Shown here: positions 44,233-53,072 of the stretch, piece by piece
Layout of the letters: the number at the start of each line of letters is the position of its first letter
Position numbering within the stretch: position 1 is the stretch's first letter
From: Streptomyces sp. NBC_01241
Lineage (GTDB): Bacteria; Actinomycetota; Actinomycetes; Streptomycetales; Streptomycetaceae
Assembly: GCF_041435435.1 (NCBI RefSeq)
Contig: NZ_CP108494.1
Span: forward strand, 5,862,501-5,926,500
Reading direction: 5' to 3'
Length of the DNA stretch: 64,000 nt
Notes under the pieces: model-generated
What the model was told of the DNA's origin: nothing
Database searches by the model: none
Seen by the model: only the letters and a program-made list of their open reading frames with translations
Made by a program: the position numbers and the translations under genes

Positions 44233-44775
44233 GTGATCCTCACGCTGATCGTGCTCTGCGAAGTCGCCTTCTGGGTGCTGCTGGCCGTGGGGCTCGCGCT
44301 GCGGTACCCGGCGAAGAAGCCGCGTCTGGGCGCGGCCGTGCTGCTGTGCGAGCCGCTGCTGGAGGTCGTACTGCTGGTGGTCACGGCCATCGACCTGAAG
44401 AACGGGGCCGAGCCCGACTGGAAACACGGGCTCGCCGCGGTCTACATCGGTTTCACGGTGGGGCTCGGCCACTCCACGATCCGCTGGGTGGACGCCCGGG
44501 TCGCCCACCGTTTCGCGGGCGGCCCGCCGCCGGTGAAGCCGCCGAGGTACGGGATGGCCCGGGCGGCGCACGAGTGGCGGGTCGCGGCGCGCTGGACGGT
44601 CGCGGCGACGGTCGCGCTGGCGCTGCTCCAGGCGGCGGTCTGGTACGTGGGCGGGGACGGCGACGTGACGTCGCTCCAGGCGTGGCAGCAGAGGATGCTG
44701 TTCGTGATCGGGATCAACGTGGTCATCGCCGGGAGCTACACGGTGTTCCCGAAACGGGAGCCGGCCGGCCGCTGA
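44233..44775 (+). CDS. four-helix membrane protein of unknown function
   Basis: 180 aa from GTG 44233 (AAGGAG 7 nt upstream). Hydrophobic segments at about 2-22, 34-52, 67-82 and two near 118-135 and 150-168; basic C-terminus. No enzymatic motif is recognised. Divergent from chiS, with 88 bp between the starts, and convergent with the cobalamin adenosyltransferase gene; the gap holds short tandem repeats. Confidence 0.75.
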   Translation: MILTLIVLCEVAFWVLLAVGLALRYPAKKPRLGAAVLLCEPLLEVVLLVVTAIDLKNGAEPDWKHGLAAVYIGFTVGLGHSTIRWVDARVAHRFAGGPPPVKPPRYGMARAAHEWRVAARWTVAATVALALLQAAVWYVGGDGDVTSLQAWQQRMLFVIGINVVIAGSYTVFPKREPAGR

Positions 44776-44814
44776 GTGGCCGGACGGGCGTGGACCGCAC
44801 CCGTCCGGCGCCGT

Positions 44815-44893
44815 CGGCTACCGCTCGCCGCCCGGCGCCTCCGGCTACCGTTCCCCGTCCGGCGCCCCGGCTACCGCTCGCCGCCCGGCACCC
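44815..44893. repeat. three 26-27-bp imperfect tandem repeats at the end of the adenosyltransferase gene
   Basis: Units begin CGGCTACCG at 44815, 44842 and 44868. The third unit is the last coding part and stop of the adenosyltransferase gene (PGGER-stop); the other two repeat the same reading, including the stop codon, just downstream of it. Confidence 0.85.
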
Positions 44894-45443
44894 ACAGCAC
44901 GTCGCCGACCTCCTTGTTCGCCGTCCTCGCGAGGATGAACAGCAGGTCGGAGAGCCGGTTGAGATACGTCGCCGTCAGCGCGTTCATCACCTCGCCGTGC
45001 ACCTCCAGCGCCGCCCACGTGGACCGCTCGGCCCGCCGGACCACGGTGCACGCCTGGTGCAGCAGCGCCGCCCCCGGCGTACCGCCCGGCAGGATGAAGC
45101 TGCGCAGCTTCTCCAGCTGTTCGAGGAAGTGGTCGCAGTCCGCCTCCAGCTTGTCGACGTAACTCTGCTCGACCCGCAGCGGCGGGTATTTCGGGTTCTC
45201 GACGACCGGCGTCGACAGATCCGCGCCCACGTCGAACAGGTCGTTCTGCACGCGGACGAGAACCTTCACGACGTCCTCGGAGAGCTGTCCGAGCGCGATC
45301 GCGGTACCGATGACGGCATTGGCCTCATTGGTGTCGGCGTACGCGGAGATCCGCAGATCGGTCTTGGCGGTCCGGCTCATGTCGCCGAGGGCGGTGGTGC
45401 CCTGATCGCCGGTGCGGGTGTAGATACGTGTCAGATTGACCAT
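44871..45443 (-). CDS. PduO-type cob(I)alamin adenosyltransferase
   Basis: 190 aa. It transfers the adenosyl group of ATP to cob(I)alamin, giving adenosylcobalamin for enzymes such as methylmalonyl-CoA mutase. PduO/EutT-fold marks: N-terminal RIYTRTGDQGTTAL (ATP-binding loop), DTNEANAVIG, and the C-terminal RRAERSTWAAL and NRLSDLLFILAR. Length is typical. Divergent from the hydroxybutyryl-CoA dehydrogenase gene with 287 bp between the starts. Linked by logic to the methylmalonyl-CoA epimerase at 62364. Confidence 0.94.
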   Translation of the reverse strand: MVNLTRIYTRTGDQGTTALGDMSRTAKTDLRISAYADTNEANAVIGTAIALGQLSEDVVKVLVRVQNDLFDVGADLSTPVVENPKYPPLRVEQSYVDKLEADCDHFLEQLEKLRSFILPGGTPGAALLHQACTVVRRAERSTWAALEVHGEVMNALTATYLNRLSDLLFILARTANKEVGDVLWVPGGER

Positions 45444-45730
45444 GCCGCCAGCCTAGTGACGCGACGGGGCAACGCCTGCGGGGAGGGGCGCCGGTCGCGC
45501 ACCGGCCCGGCGGAGACGCTCGCGGTGCGAGAACCCTCAACTGCGCCCGGCGCGCTGCCGAATGACGTGTCCCGGTGTGATGTCCGTCATGTGAGACGTG
45601 ACGCGCATCTCTTCCCCGCCCCAGGACCCCTCGCGGGTACTAATCTCCGCCGGAGAGCATGTGAACAAGGGGCAGGACCGGCCGTGCGGCGACCAGCCGC
45701 GGAGGCGAACAGAAACCGAGGGGTGTACAC

Positions 45731-46579
45731 GTGGCCAGGAAGCTCGCCGTCATCGGAGCCGGACTCATGGGATCCGGCATCGCGCAGGTCTCCGCCCAGG
45801 CGGGCTGGGACGTCGTGCTGCGGGATGTCACCGACGAGGCCCTGACCCGTGGACGCGACGGCATCAAGGCCTCGTACGACAAGTTCGTCTCCAAGGGGAA
45901 GCTGGCGGCGGCCGACGCCGATGCCGCGCTCGCCCGCATCACCACCACCACCGACCTCGACGCGGTCGCCGACGCGGATGTCGTCGTCGAGGCCGTCTTC
46001 GAGAAGCTGGAGGTCAAGCACGAGATCTTCCGGGCCCTCGACAAGATCGTCCGGGACGACGCCGTGCTCGCCTCCAACACCTCCGCCATCCCGATCACGA
46101 AGATCGCGGCCGTGACGGAGCGCCCCGAGCGGGTCGTCGGTGTGCACTTCTTCTCGCCGGTTCCCATGATGCAGCTCTGCGAACTCGTACGCGGCTACAA
46201 GACCAGCGACGAAACCCTCGCCACCGCACGGGAGTTCGCCGAGTCCGTCGGCAAGACCTGCATCGTCGTGAACCGCGATGTGGCCGGCTTCGTCACCACC
46301 CGGCTGATCTCGGCGCTCGTCGTCGAGGCCGCCAAGCTGTACGAGTCCGGCGTCGCCTCGGCCGAGGACATCGACACCGCCTGCAAGCTGGGCTTCGGCC
46401 ACGCCATGGGGCCCCTGGCCACCGCGGACCTGACCGGCGTCGACATCCTGCTGCACGCGACGAGCAACATCTACACCGAGTCGCAGGACGAGAAGTTCGC
46501 CGCACCGGAGCTGATGCGCCGGATGGTGGATGCAGGTGACATCGGCCGCAAGAGCGGGCAGGGCTTCTACACGTACTGA
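45731..46579 (+). CDS. 3-hydroxybutyryl-CoA dehydrogenase
   Basis: 282 aa. NAD(P)-dependent oxidation of 3-hydroxybutyryl-CoA to acetoacetyl-CoA or the reverse, in fatty-acid, PHB or ethylmalonyl-CoA pathways. Rossmann motif GAGLMGSGIAQ at 9-19; the catalytic HFFSPVPMM block; NRDVAGFVTTR and a GPLATADLTGVD C-terminal domain. GTG 45731 is preceded by GAGGGG about 8 nt upstream. A small hairpin follows at 46602-46622. The thiolase that makes acetoacetyl-CoA is encoded at 62928. Confidence 0.94.
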   Translation: MARKLAVIGAGLMGSGIAQVSAQAGWDVVLRDVTDEALTRGRDGIKASYDKFVSKGKLAAADADAALARITTTTDLDAVADADVVVEAVFEKLEVKHEIFRALDKIVRDDAVLASNTSAIPITKIAAVTERPERVVGVHFFSPVPMMQLCELVRGYKTSDETLATAREFAESVGKTCIVVNRDVAGFVTTRLISALVVEAAKLYESGVASAEDIDTACKLGFGHAMGPLATADLTGVDILLHATSNIYTESQDEKFAAPELMRRMVDAGDIGRKSGQGFYTY

Positions 46580-46601
46580 TCGTTTTCGGTCCACCGGTTT
46601 G

Positions 46602-46622
46602 CCTGATCTGCCGTCGATCAGG
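46602..46622 (+). terminator. candidate terminator after hydroxybutyryl-CoA dehydrogenase
   Basis: CCTGATC (46602-46608) and GATCAGG (46616-46622) pair perfectly around a 7-base loop, 22 bp after the stop. Modest stability and no T-run. Confidence 0.45.
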
Positions 46623-46815
46623 CCCGGAGACCGGGGGGAGCTACCCGGAATCAGCGGATCCGCACGGGTCCGTGCCGGGCCTCGGTCACTCAACGGAGTG
46701 AATCCGATATCGGTTCGCTTACAGACGGCAACTTCCCTGTCGCTGCCGCAGTCAGTTGTGGAAGAGACAGAACAGACAGACGAACCTTGCAACGGAGTAA
46801 TCCCGGGGAGCGCAT

Positions 46816-47139
46816 ATGCACATCAGGGGCGACCACGCCGAGCTGGTCGTCGGGGGCCGCCTCGATGTCCGAAGCGCGGCGGACGCCCGTACGGTCCTGC
46901 ACTCGGCCCTCGACGACGGAGTCGGCGACCTGGTGCTCGACCTGACCGAGCTGGATTCCTGGGACGCCACCGGACTCGGCGTCATCATGGGCGCACACCG
47001 CCGGGCCGGCCGGGCCGGACGACGGCTGGTGCTCCGCGGTGTGCCGCCGCAGATGCAGCGCCTGCTGGTGGCGACCCGACTGCACCGCATCCTGGCCATC
47101 GAAGGCGGGATCGCCGCGGACTCCCTGCCCCGCGTGTAG
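46816..47139 (+). CDS. STAS-domain anti-sigma-factor antagonist-like protein
   Basis: 107 aa, a single STAS domain. The segment LTELDSWDATGLGVIMG aligns with the phosphorylation loop of SpoIIAA (DSSG); the predicted phosphoacceptor is T52 in DATG. A stop four codons after SLP ends the domain without extension. GGGGAG lies 6 nt before ATG 46816. A palindrome CCGATATCGG at 46704-46713 sits in the 236-bp upstream gap. The downstream gene encodes a membrane NTPase-like protein on the same strand, 230 bp away; whether they act together is open. Confidence 0.88.
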   Translation: MHIRGDHAELVVGGRLDVRSAADARTVLHSALDDGVGDLVLDLTELDSWDATGLGVIMGAHRRAGRAGRRLVLRGVPPQMQRLLVATRLHRILAIEGGIAADSLPRV

Positions 47140-47369
47140 GGCCGGTCCGGCCCGGTCGCGCGGCGCGACCGGGGGCGCACATTCCGCACGAGAACGTGCG
47201 CTTCGGGCGGCGTGGCCCCCCGACTGTGCGGGTACACCGTGCGACGGTTTAGGGTTCGGCCGTCCGCCGATTGACGGAACCCACCGGGCGGACACCGGAC
47301 CAGAAGCGACAGCAGGGCGTGCGAGGCCGGGAGGGGCAATCGTGCGCTACGCGTCTGGGGGCTTTGTCG

Positions 47370-49904
47370 ATGGACCCGACACACCGGGGACCGGAAGAGT
47401 ACGGCCGGGAGAACGACGGCTTCGGCACGCCGGACGGCCGGCGCCGGCCGTCCGGCGACGTGTCCCCGGGCTCTCAGCTCCGTTCGGGCAGCAGGGGAGG
47501 CCCCGTCGCGCCGGATTTCGGCCAGCAGACGCCGCAGCAGGCGCGTGTCGTACGGCTCATATCGGGCGACTACCTCCTCACCGTCAATCCGGTCGACGGC
47601 AGCGAGGTCGAGCTGTGCCCGCCTGGGGAGCAGCCCGACCCGCCGGCCCGGCGCACCGCGGCCGAGCGCACCGACCGCGAACGCGCCACCGCACCGCCCG
47701 TGCCTGCGGGGCCGCCCGCCCCGCAACTGCCCCTCCTGGAGCGCGCGGAAGAACGCGAACGGCTGGCGCGCCTGCTGGCCCGCGGCCACTCGGTGCGGCT
47801 CACCGGACCGGCCGGATCCGGCCGTACGGCACTGCTGGACGCTGTCGCCGCCGACTGCGCGGACCTCGCGCCGGACGGGGTCGTACGGCTCTGCGGCCAC
47901 AAGCGGACCGCCACCGACCTGCTGTACGGGCTCTTCGAGGCCGTGTACGAGGCGCCGCTGCACCGGCCCGACCGCGCAGATCTCCTCGACAGCGTCCGGA
48001 CCATCGGCGCCGTCGTCGTACTCGACGACCTGGAATTCGGCGGGGCCGCCCTGGAGGAGCTGCTCGACGCCACGCCCGAGTGCGCCTTCCTGTTCGCGAC
48101 GACTCCGGACGTTGCCGCACCCACCGGCGACTCGCACCTCGAAGAGGTCGTCCTCGCGGGCCTCGGACGCGGCTCCTCGCTCGAACTGCTGGAGAACGTC
48201 GTCGAGCGAGCGCTCACCGACGAGGAGGCGAACTGGGCGGGAGACCTCTGGTTCGAGTCGGAGGGGCTGCCGCTGCGCTTCGTCCAGGCGGGCGCCCTGC
48301 TGCGCCAGCGCGACATGCTGCGCACCGACCCCGAGGCGTACGACGGCCTCGACCTCCGGTCCACCGAGGCGCCCTTCGGGCACGACGAGGACATCGACGG
48401 CGTCCACATACCGCTGCCCAGCCTCGGCGAGGGTGCGGCGCCCGCCGCACTGCTCGCCTCGCGGCTGAGCGGGGCCGCCCGCGACACCCTGCGCTTCGCG
48501 GTCGCGCTCGGCGGCGAGGTGCCGCACCAGGCGCATCTGCCGGCGCTCGTGGGGGACACCCACGCCGACGCCGCGCTCGGTGAGCTGGCCGGCTGCGGAC
48601 TGCTCTCCCCGGCCGGCCCCCGCTACCGGCTGGCCGCCTCAGTCGCCGCCCAGCTGGCGGCCGCCGGATACGACGGGGACAGCACCGACCGGGCCCGGAC
48701 GGCGGTCCAGCACTACGCCTGGTGGGCCGGTCACCCCTCGGTCACCCCCGCGCGGGTGACCGCCGAGGCGGACGCCATCGTCGCGGCCATGACGCAGCTT
48801 GTCCCCGGCGAGGGGGCGGGGCAGACCAGTGCGGCCGTGCTGCTGGCCCGCAGCGCCTCTCCCGCCTTCGCCGCCGGACTGCACTGGGGCGCCTGGGAGA
48901 GGGCCCTGCGGCTCGGTCAGGAGGCGGCCAGGATCGCCGGAGAGGTCGCCGAAGAGGCGTATTTCCACCACGAGTTGGGTGTTCTCGCGCTCTGCACCGG
49001 CAATCCGGACCGGGCCAGGGCGGAGCTGGAGACCTCGATCAGCATGCGCGGGGCGCTCGCCGACAAGTCCGGTGCGGTGGCCGGGCGGCGCGCGCTCGCC
49101 CTGGTCGCGGACCGTTCCGGCGGCTCGCTGCCGGACGTTCTCGCGCCGGTGGGCGATGAGGGGCCGGTCCCGTGGCCGGACGAGCCGGTGCGGCCGCCCG
49201 TCGGTCCGACGACAGGCGTGACGCAGACGCTGTCGCGGCCGTACGAGGAGGCCACCGCGGTGATGGCCCGGCAGGGCGCCCCCTCGGCCGCCGGAGGTGC
49301 GCGGGGAGGCCGCCCGGCGGTGCTGGGCAAGGCCCGTCGCAATTCCGTCGCGGTGGGCGCGGGCGTGCTCCTGGCCGGTGTGCTCGGCACGGTGGTGGTG
49401 CTGGGGCTGACCTCCGGCGGCGATGCGCAGGGGAATCCGGGGGTCACGAGCGAGGATTCGGTGAGCCAGGACGACAGCGGCAACGAGGCCCCGGCGGACG
49501 GGCCATCGGACGGTTCGGCCCCCGCGGGCCCGGCGTCCAGCGGCGCCGCGGTGGCGCCGGGCTCCTCGGGCAGCGAGGTCACGCCGAGCGGGAGCGGTAC
49601 GCCGTCCGGTGGCTCGGCGGAGCCGGGCGACACCCCGTCGTCGGCCGCGCCGTCCAGCGGCCGGCCGTCGTCGCAGGGGCCGACCGGGCCGAGCAGGTCG
49701 CCCAGCCCGACGAAGCCCACGCCGACGAAGCCGAGCAGCCCGCCCCCGAGCCCCTCGGACACCAACTCCCCGAGCCCGACGGACACGGCGACCGAGCCCG
49801 AGCCGACCGAGCCCGCCACGTCCGACTCGGCGAGCGGGCCCTCGCTGACGTCGTCGTCACCGGCGGCGGCAGCGAGTGGGGACAGTGGCCCCCTCGTGGT
49901 CTGA
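47370..49904 (+). CDS. membrane-tethered NTPase-like protein with extracellular Ser/Thr/Pro-rich tail
   Basis: 844 aa from ATG 47370 (GGGGG nine bases upstream). Disordered Arg/Gly/Pro N-terminus (1-55), a small domain at about 58-85 (RVVRLISGDYLLTVNP), then a STAND/AAA-like nucleotide-binding domain: P-loop GPAGSGRTAL (146-155) with Arg replacing the Walker lysine, and Walker B VVVLDDLEF near 215-223. A helical repeat region with TPR-like ending follows (about 350-580), then one membrane helix (659-681) preceded by KARR, which places the C-terminus outside. The final 160 residues are Ser, Thr, Pro, Gly-rich. Nucleotide hydrolysis is doubtful because of the K-to-R change. No known function; conserved position next to the STAS gene and nucS in Streptomyces. 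Confidence 0.75.
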   Translation: MDPTHRGPEEYGRENDGFGTPDGRRRPSGDVSPGSQLRSGSRGGPVAPDFGQQTPQQARVVRLISGDYLLTVNPVDGSEVELCPPGEQPDPPARRTAAERTDRERATAPPVPAGPPAPQLPLLERAEERERLARLLARGHSVRLTGPAGSGRTALLDAVAADCADLAPDGVVRLCGHKRTATDLLYGLFEAVYEAPLHRPDRADLLDSVRTIGAVVVLDDLEFGGAALEELLDATPECAFLFATTPDVAAPTGDSHLEEVVLAGLGRGSSLELLENVVERALTDEEANWAGDLWFESEGLPLRFVQAGALLRQRDMLRTDPEAYDGLDLRSTEAPFGHDEDIDGVHIPLPSLGEGAAPAALLASRLSGAARDTLRFAVALGGEVPHQAHLPALVGDTHADAALGELAGCGLLSPAGPRYRLAASVAAQLAAAGYDGDSTDRARTAVQHYAWWAGHPSVTPARVTAEADAIVAAMTQLVPGEGAGQTSAAVLLARSASPAFAAGLHWGAWERALRLGQEAARIAGEVAEEAYFHHELGVLALCTGNPDRARAELETSISMRGALADKSGAVAGRRALALVADRSGGSLPDVLAPVGDEGPVPWPDEPVRPPVGPTTGVTQTLSRPYEEATAVMARQGAPSAAGGARGGRPAVLGKARRNSVAVGAGVLLAGVLGTVVVLGLTSGGDAQGNPGVTSEDSVSQDDSGNEAPADGPSDGSAPAGPASSGAAVAPGSSGSEVTPSGSGTPSGGSAEPGDTPSSAAPSSGRPSSQGPTGPSRSPSPTKPTPTKPSSPPPSPSDTNSPSPTDTATEPEPTEPATSDSASGPSLTSSSPAAAASGDSGPLVV

Positions 49905-49920
49905 ACCGCCCCGTGGACGC

Positions 49921-49955
49921 CGAACGCCGGACGTGACGTACACGTCCGGCGTTCG
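49921..49955 (+). terminator. terminator after the NTPase-like gene
   Basis: CGAACGCCGGACGTG (49921-49935) and its exact complement (49941-49955) flank an ACGTA loop, 16 bp after the stop. No T-run; an A-rich stretch follows on the plus strand. Confidence 0.85.
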
Positions 49956-50059
49956 AAGAAGTTCGGGGACGAGGCTCGGAGGAGAAGCTCGGAGAAGAAT
50001 TTCGCGACGAAGTTCGGAGGGCAGGTTCGAGGGCCTTGTGAGAGCGATCGGAGGAGGTC

Positions 50060-50731
50060 TCAGAACAGCCGCAGCTTGTCGTCCTCGATGCCGCGCAGCG
50101 CGTCGTAGTCGAGGACCACGCAGCCGATCCCGCGGTCCGTCGCCAGCACCCGCGCCTGCGGCTTGATCTCCTGCGCCGCGAAGATGCCCTTCACGGGGGC
50201 GAGATGGGGATCGCGGTTGAGCAGTTCCAGGTATCGGGTCAGCTGCTCCACACCGTCGATGTCGCCGCGCCGCTTCAGCTCCACGGCCACGGTCTGCCCG
50301 TCGGCGTCGCGGCAGAGGATGTCGACCGGTCCGATCGCGGTGAAGTACTCACGCCGGATCAGGGTGTAGCCCTCGCCGAGTGTCTCGATCCGGTCAGCGA
50401 GCAGTTCCTGCAGATGCGCTTCGACGCCGTCCTTGATGAGACCCGGGTCGACACCCAGCTCATGGGACGAGTCATGGAGGATTTCCTCCATCGTGATGAT
50501 CAGTTTCTCGCCCGCTTTGTTCACCACGGTCCAGATGCCCGCGGTGTCGTCCGTGCCCTCCTTGAGGGTGCAGGGCGGTGACATCCAGTTCAGAGGTTTG
50601 TACGCCCTGTCGTCGGCGTGGATCGACACGCTCCCGTCCGCCTTCACCAGGATCAGACGGGGAGCGGAGGGCAGGTGGGCCGTGAGCCGGCCGGCGTAGT
50701 CCACGGAGCAGCGGGCGATGACGAGACGCAT
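50060..50731 (-). CDS. nucS: mismatch-specific endonuclease NucS (EndoMS)
   Basis: 223 aa. It cuts both strands at mismatches and replaces MutS/MutL repair in most actinobacteria. N-terminal DNA-binding/dimerisation domain (about 1-110) begins MRLVIARCSVDYAGRL; the C-terminal nuclease has D137 (GPVDILC), E151 and K153 in VAVELKRRG, and Q163, a RecB-like PD-(D/E)xK site. The extreme C-terminus DDKLRLF resembles a sliding-clamp-binding motif. ATG 50731 marks the start of homology. Divergent from the SCO5389-family gene with 260 bp between. Confidence 0.94.
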   Translation of the reverse strand: MRLVIARCSVDYAGRLTAHLPSAPRLILVKADGSVSIHADDRAYKPLNWMSPPCTLKEGTDDTAGIWTVVNKAGEKLIITMEEILHDSSHELGVDPGLIKDGVEAHLQELLADRIETLGEGYTLIRREYFTAIGPVDILCRDADGQTVAVELKRRGDIDGVEQLTRYLELLNRDPHLAPVKGIFAAQEIKPQARVLATDRGIGCVVLDYDALRGIEDDKLRLF

Positions 50732-50991
50732 GGTCGGCAACGCTACTCGACGACGGGTGCTCCACGCGATTCTCCCCCTTCCGCCGCCGATCACCGGACC
50801 GATGACTTTCGGTCTTGCCCCTCTTTGCTCCCCTTCGTTATTGGCCGGTTGTGTTCCCAATCTCCTGGTGCGGCCAGGACTGCACCCTTACCGTGTAAGC
50901 AGGAGGTCGCCGTGTGTGCACGCTGCGTCGCCGTCCTCCTTCCCTGCCCGTAAGGCCCCGACCCGTCGTCGGGGTCGCGAGAGGAGAACCC

Positions 50992-51384
50992 ATGTCGCTC
51001 GACGTCTCACCGGCGCTGTTGGAACAGGCCGAGCGAGGCGAGGTCGACGAAGCCGACTTCGTCGACTGCGTCCGGACCTCCCTGCCCTACGCATGGGAGA
51101 TGATCAGCTCCCTGGTGGCTCAGCTGAAGGTCGACGGCGGAGAATTCGCCGACAACCAGACGCCCCCGCCGGACGAGCAGGCACGTGGTCAGCTGCTGCG
51201 CGCGCTTGCGAGTGATGCGATACGCGGCGCTCTGCAGCGGCACTTCGGGGTGCGTCTGGCATTCCAGAACTGCCACCGCGTCGCGGTGTTCCCGCTGGAT
51301 GCCTCGGTCGACGAGCGGCTGGCCCGATTCACCTCGGTGAGGGGCCAGTTGCTCAATCAGTCGCCCGAACTACGGGACTGCTAA
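50992..51384 (+). CDS. SCO5389 family protein
   Basis: 130 aa, function unknown, conserved in Streptomyces. Acidic N-terminus (SPALLEQAERGEVDEADFVDCVRTSLPYAW), central basic helix (DAIRGALQRHFGVRLAFQNCHRVAVFP); no catalytic motif or membrane segment. GAGGAG five bases before ATG 50992. Divergent from nucS and convergent with the flavin oxidoreductase gene. Ends in LRDC. Confidence 0.8.
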   Translation: MSLDVSPALLEQAERGEVDEADFVDCVRTSLPYAWEMISSLVAQLKVDGGEFADNQTPPPDEQARGQLLRALASDAIRGALQRHFGVRLAFQNCHRVAVFPLDASVDERLARFTSVRGQLLNQSPELRDC

Positions 51385-51461
51385 ACGCTTCTGCTGCCGC
51401 TCCGGGCCGCGGGAGGTGCAACTGGCTCCGGGGCGGCAGCACCCTCGGCTCCGACGATGTG

Positions 51462-52505
51462 TCATGTGAGCAGCGGCAGTACGTCGGTGCCCAGCCGCGT
51501 TACGTTCTCCTCCGTGGCCGCCAGATCTCCCGAACCCTCCACCAGGAGCGCGAAGCGGGTGATGCCTGTCCGCTCGGCGGTGGCGGCGAGCCGGTCGGCG
51601 GCGAGCCGGGGCGGGCCCACCGGATGAAGGCCGCACAGCAGCTCCGTATAGGCGACCGGGTCGCGCATCACCCGGCGCCGGCCGTCGACCGTCACATGGG
51701 CGTCCAGGCCCTGCCGCAGCCAGCCGGGCATCGTCTTCACGAGCGTCTCCACGGCGTCCTCGGCGCGGTCGGCGATCTGGGCCACCCCTGCGGACACATG
51801 TCCGGCTTCCCGGACGCTCTCGGGCGAGCGTCCCGCGGCGAGCGCGGCGGAGCGCCACAGAGCGACCATCTCGGCCTTCTCCTCGTCCCCGCAGTGCATC
51901 CCGAGCAGCATCGGCAGACCGTTCTGTGCGGCGAGCCGGACCGTCTTCGGCGAGGTGCACGCGACGACCACCTCGGGGCCGCCCGGGCTCTCGCCGCCGT
52001 CCTGGCCGAGCAGTTCGTCGGCCCGGGGGACCACCGCCACCTCGCGGAAGTCGTAGCGCCCCCCGTTGCCCGCGACCCGGGGCGCGGTCAGCCAGTCCAG
52101 CAGCAGCTCCAAGGACTCCGGGAAGCCCTTCTCGTACGCCTCCAGGCCCCCGCCGAACACCTCCAGATCCACCCAGGGGCCGCCCCGGCCGACGCCGAGC
52201 GTGAATCTGCTGCCGCTGGTGAGGTGGAGCAGCGCGGCCTGTTCGCCGAGCGCGACCGGATGCTGGGTCGACAGCACGCTCACCGCCGTACCCACCCGGA
52301 TTCTCCGGGTGCGGCCGAGCAGCAGCGCGGCCAGCGTGACGGCGGACGGGCAGACCCCGTACGGCACGAAATGATGTTCCGCCAGCCAGACCGAGTCGAG
52401 ACCGGATTCCTCCGCGACCTCGGTGGACCGGATCGCGCGGTGCAGCGCTTCAGCCGGCCCCTGTCCCGGAAACTGGGCTGCCAGTACGAACGTTCCCACA
52501 CGCAT
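51462..52505 (-). CDS. LLM-class flavin-dependent oxidoreductase
   Basis: 347 aa. Bacterial-luciferase-like TIM-barrel enzyme that uses FMN or F420; substrate unknown. Family marks are GLDSVWLAEHHF near the N-terminus, TRRIRVGTAVSVLSTQHPVALGEQAALL, and SRFTLGVGRGG. ATG 52505 is chosen because AAGGAGG lies about 9 nt upstream. The start faces, 209 bp away, the small zinc-finger-like gene at 52714. Confidence 0.88.
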   Translation of the reverse strand: MRVGTFVLAAQFPGQGPAEALHRAIRSTEVAEESGLDSVWLAEHHFVPYGVCPSAVTLAALLLGRTRRIRVGTAVSVLSTQHPVALGEQAALLHLTSGSRFTLGVGRGGPWVDLEVFGGGLEAYEKGFPESLELLLDWLTAPRVAGNGGRYDFREVAVVPRADELLGQDGGESPGGPEVVVACTSPKTVRLAAQNGLPMLLGMHCGDEEKAEMVALWRSAALAAGRSPESVREAGHVSAGVAQIADRAEDAVETLVKTMPGWLRQGLDAHVTVDGRRRVMRDPVAYTELLCGLHPVGPPRLAADRLAATAERTGITRFALLVEGSGDLAATEENVTRLGTDVLPLLT

Positions 52506-52713
52506 CGCCAATTGCCTCCTTGCGGCCGACGCGGGCTCCCCTACCCGCAACAACGTCCGACACGTGCCAAAGGCACGGTCCACCAGCAAGCTGTTGCGAT
52601 TTTCCGGTAACTCACCCTGTGCGGGGCGCCGCCCCACGCGCTGCGGGACACGGGACTCGGCCGAATGGCCCTACGCTGGACGGAACTGCCCAGCCTGCCC
52701 CGTGAGGTGTCAC

Positions 52714-53043
52714 GTGTCCCCGCGCCGCAACCGCCCCCGAGGCGGCGAGAGTCCCCACGACAGCACCGCGGATCCGGGGGCCCGGTACGGCGGTGGGGGG
52801 CGCACCGAGGAGTGGCGGGGCGAGGAGTGGACGGTACGCCCGGTCAGCGGCGCGAGTGCGGCCGGCAAGCGCTACCGCTGCCCCGGCTGCGACCAGGAGA
52901 TCTCGTCCGGCGTTCCGCACCTGGTGGCCTGGTCCGAGTACGGCGGGATCGATGACCGCAGGCACTGGCACAAGGCCTGCTGGAACGCGAAGGACCGCCG
53001 CACCACACAGGTGCAGCGGTCCAGGAACGCGCCTCGCTACTGA
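52714..53043 (+). CDS. small zinc-finger-like protein
   Basis: 109 aa from GTG 52714 (GTGAGGT upstream). The N-terminal half is a disordered Arg/Gly-rich segment; the C-terminal half has a treble-clef-like set of putative zinc ligands: C56-x2-C59 in YRCPGCDQE, H69 in GVPHLVAW and H86-x2-C89 in HWHKACW. Streptomyces homologues are often labelled ATP/GTP-binding protein, but no P-loop is visible. Convergent with the ABC permease gene; 29 bp separate the stops. Confidence 0.75.
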   Translation: MSPRRNRPRGGESPHDSTADPGARYGGGGRTEEWRGEEWTVRPVSGASAAGKRYRCPGCDQEISSGVPHLVAWSEYGGIDDRRHWHKACWNAKDRRTTQVQRSRNAPRY

Positions 53044-53072
53044 GCCCGGCCACCGGCCGGGCCGGGAAGCGG

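Noticed and set aside
49956..50059. Short GAAGTTCGG-like repeats between the NTPase gene terminator and nucS
   Set aside because: They are degenerate and irregular, without constant spacing; no convincing function or structure.
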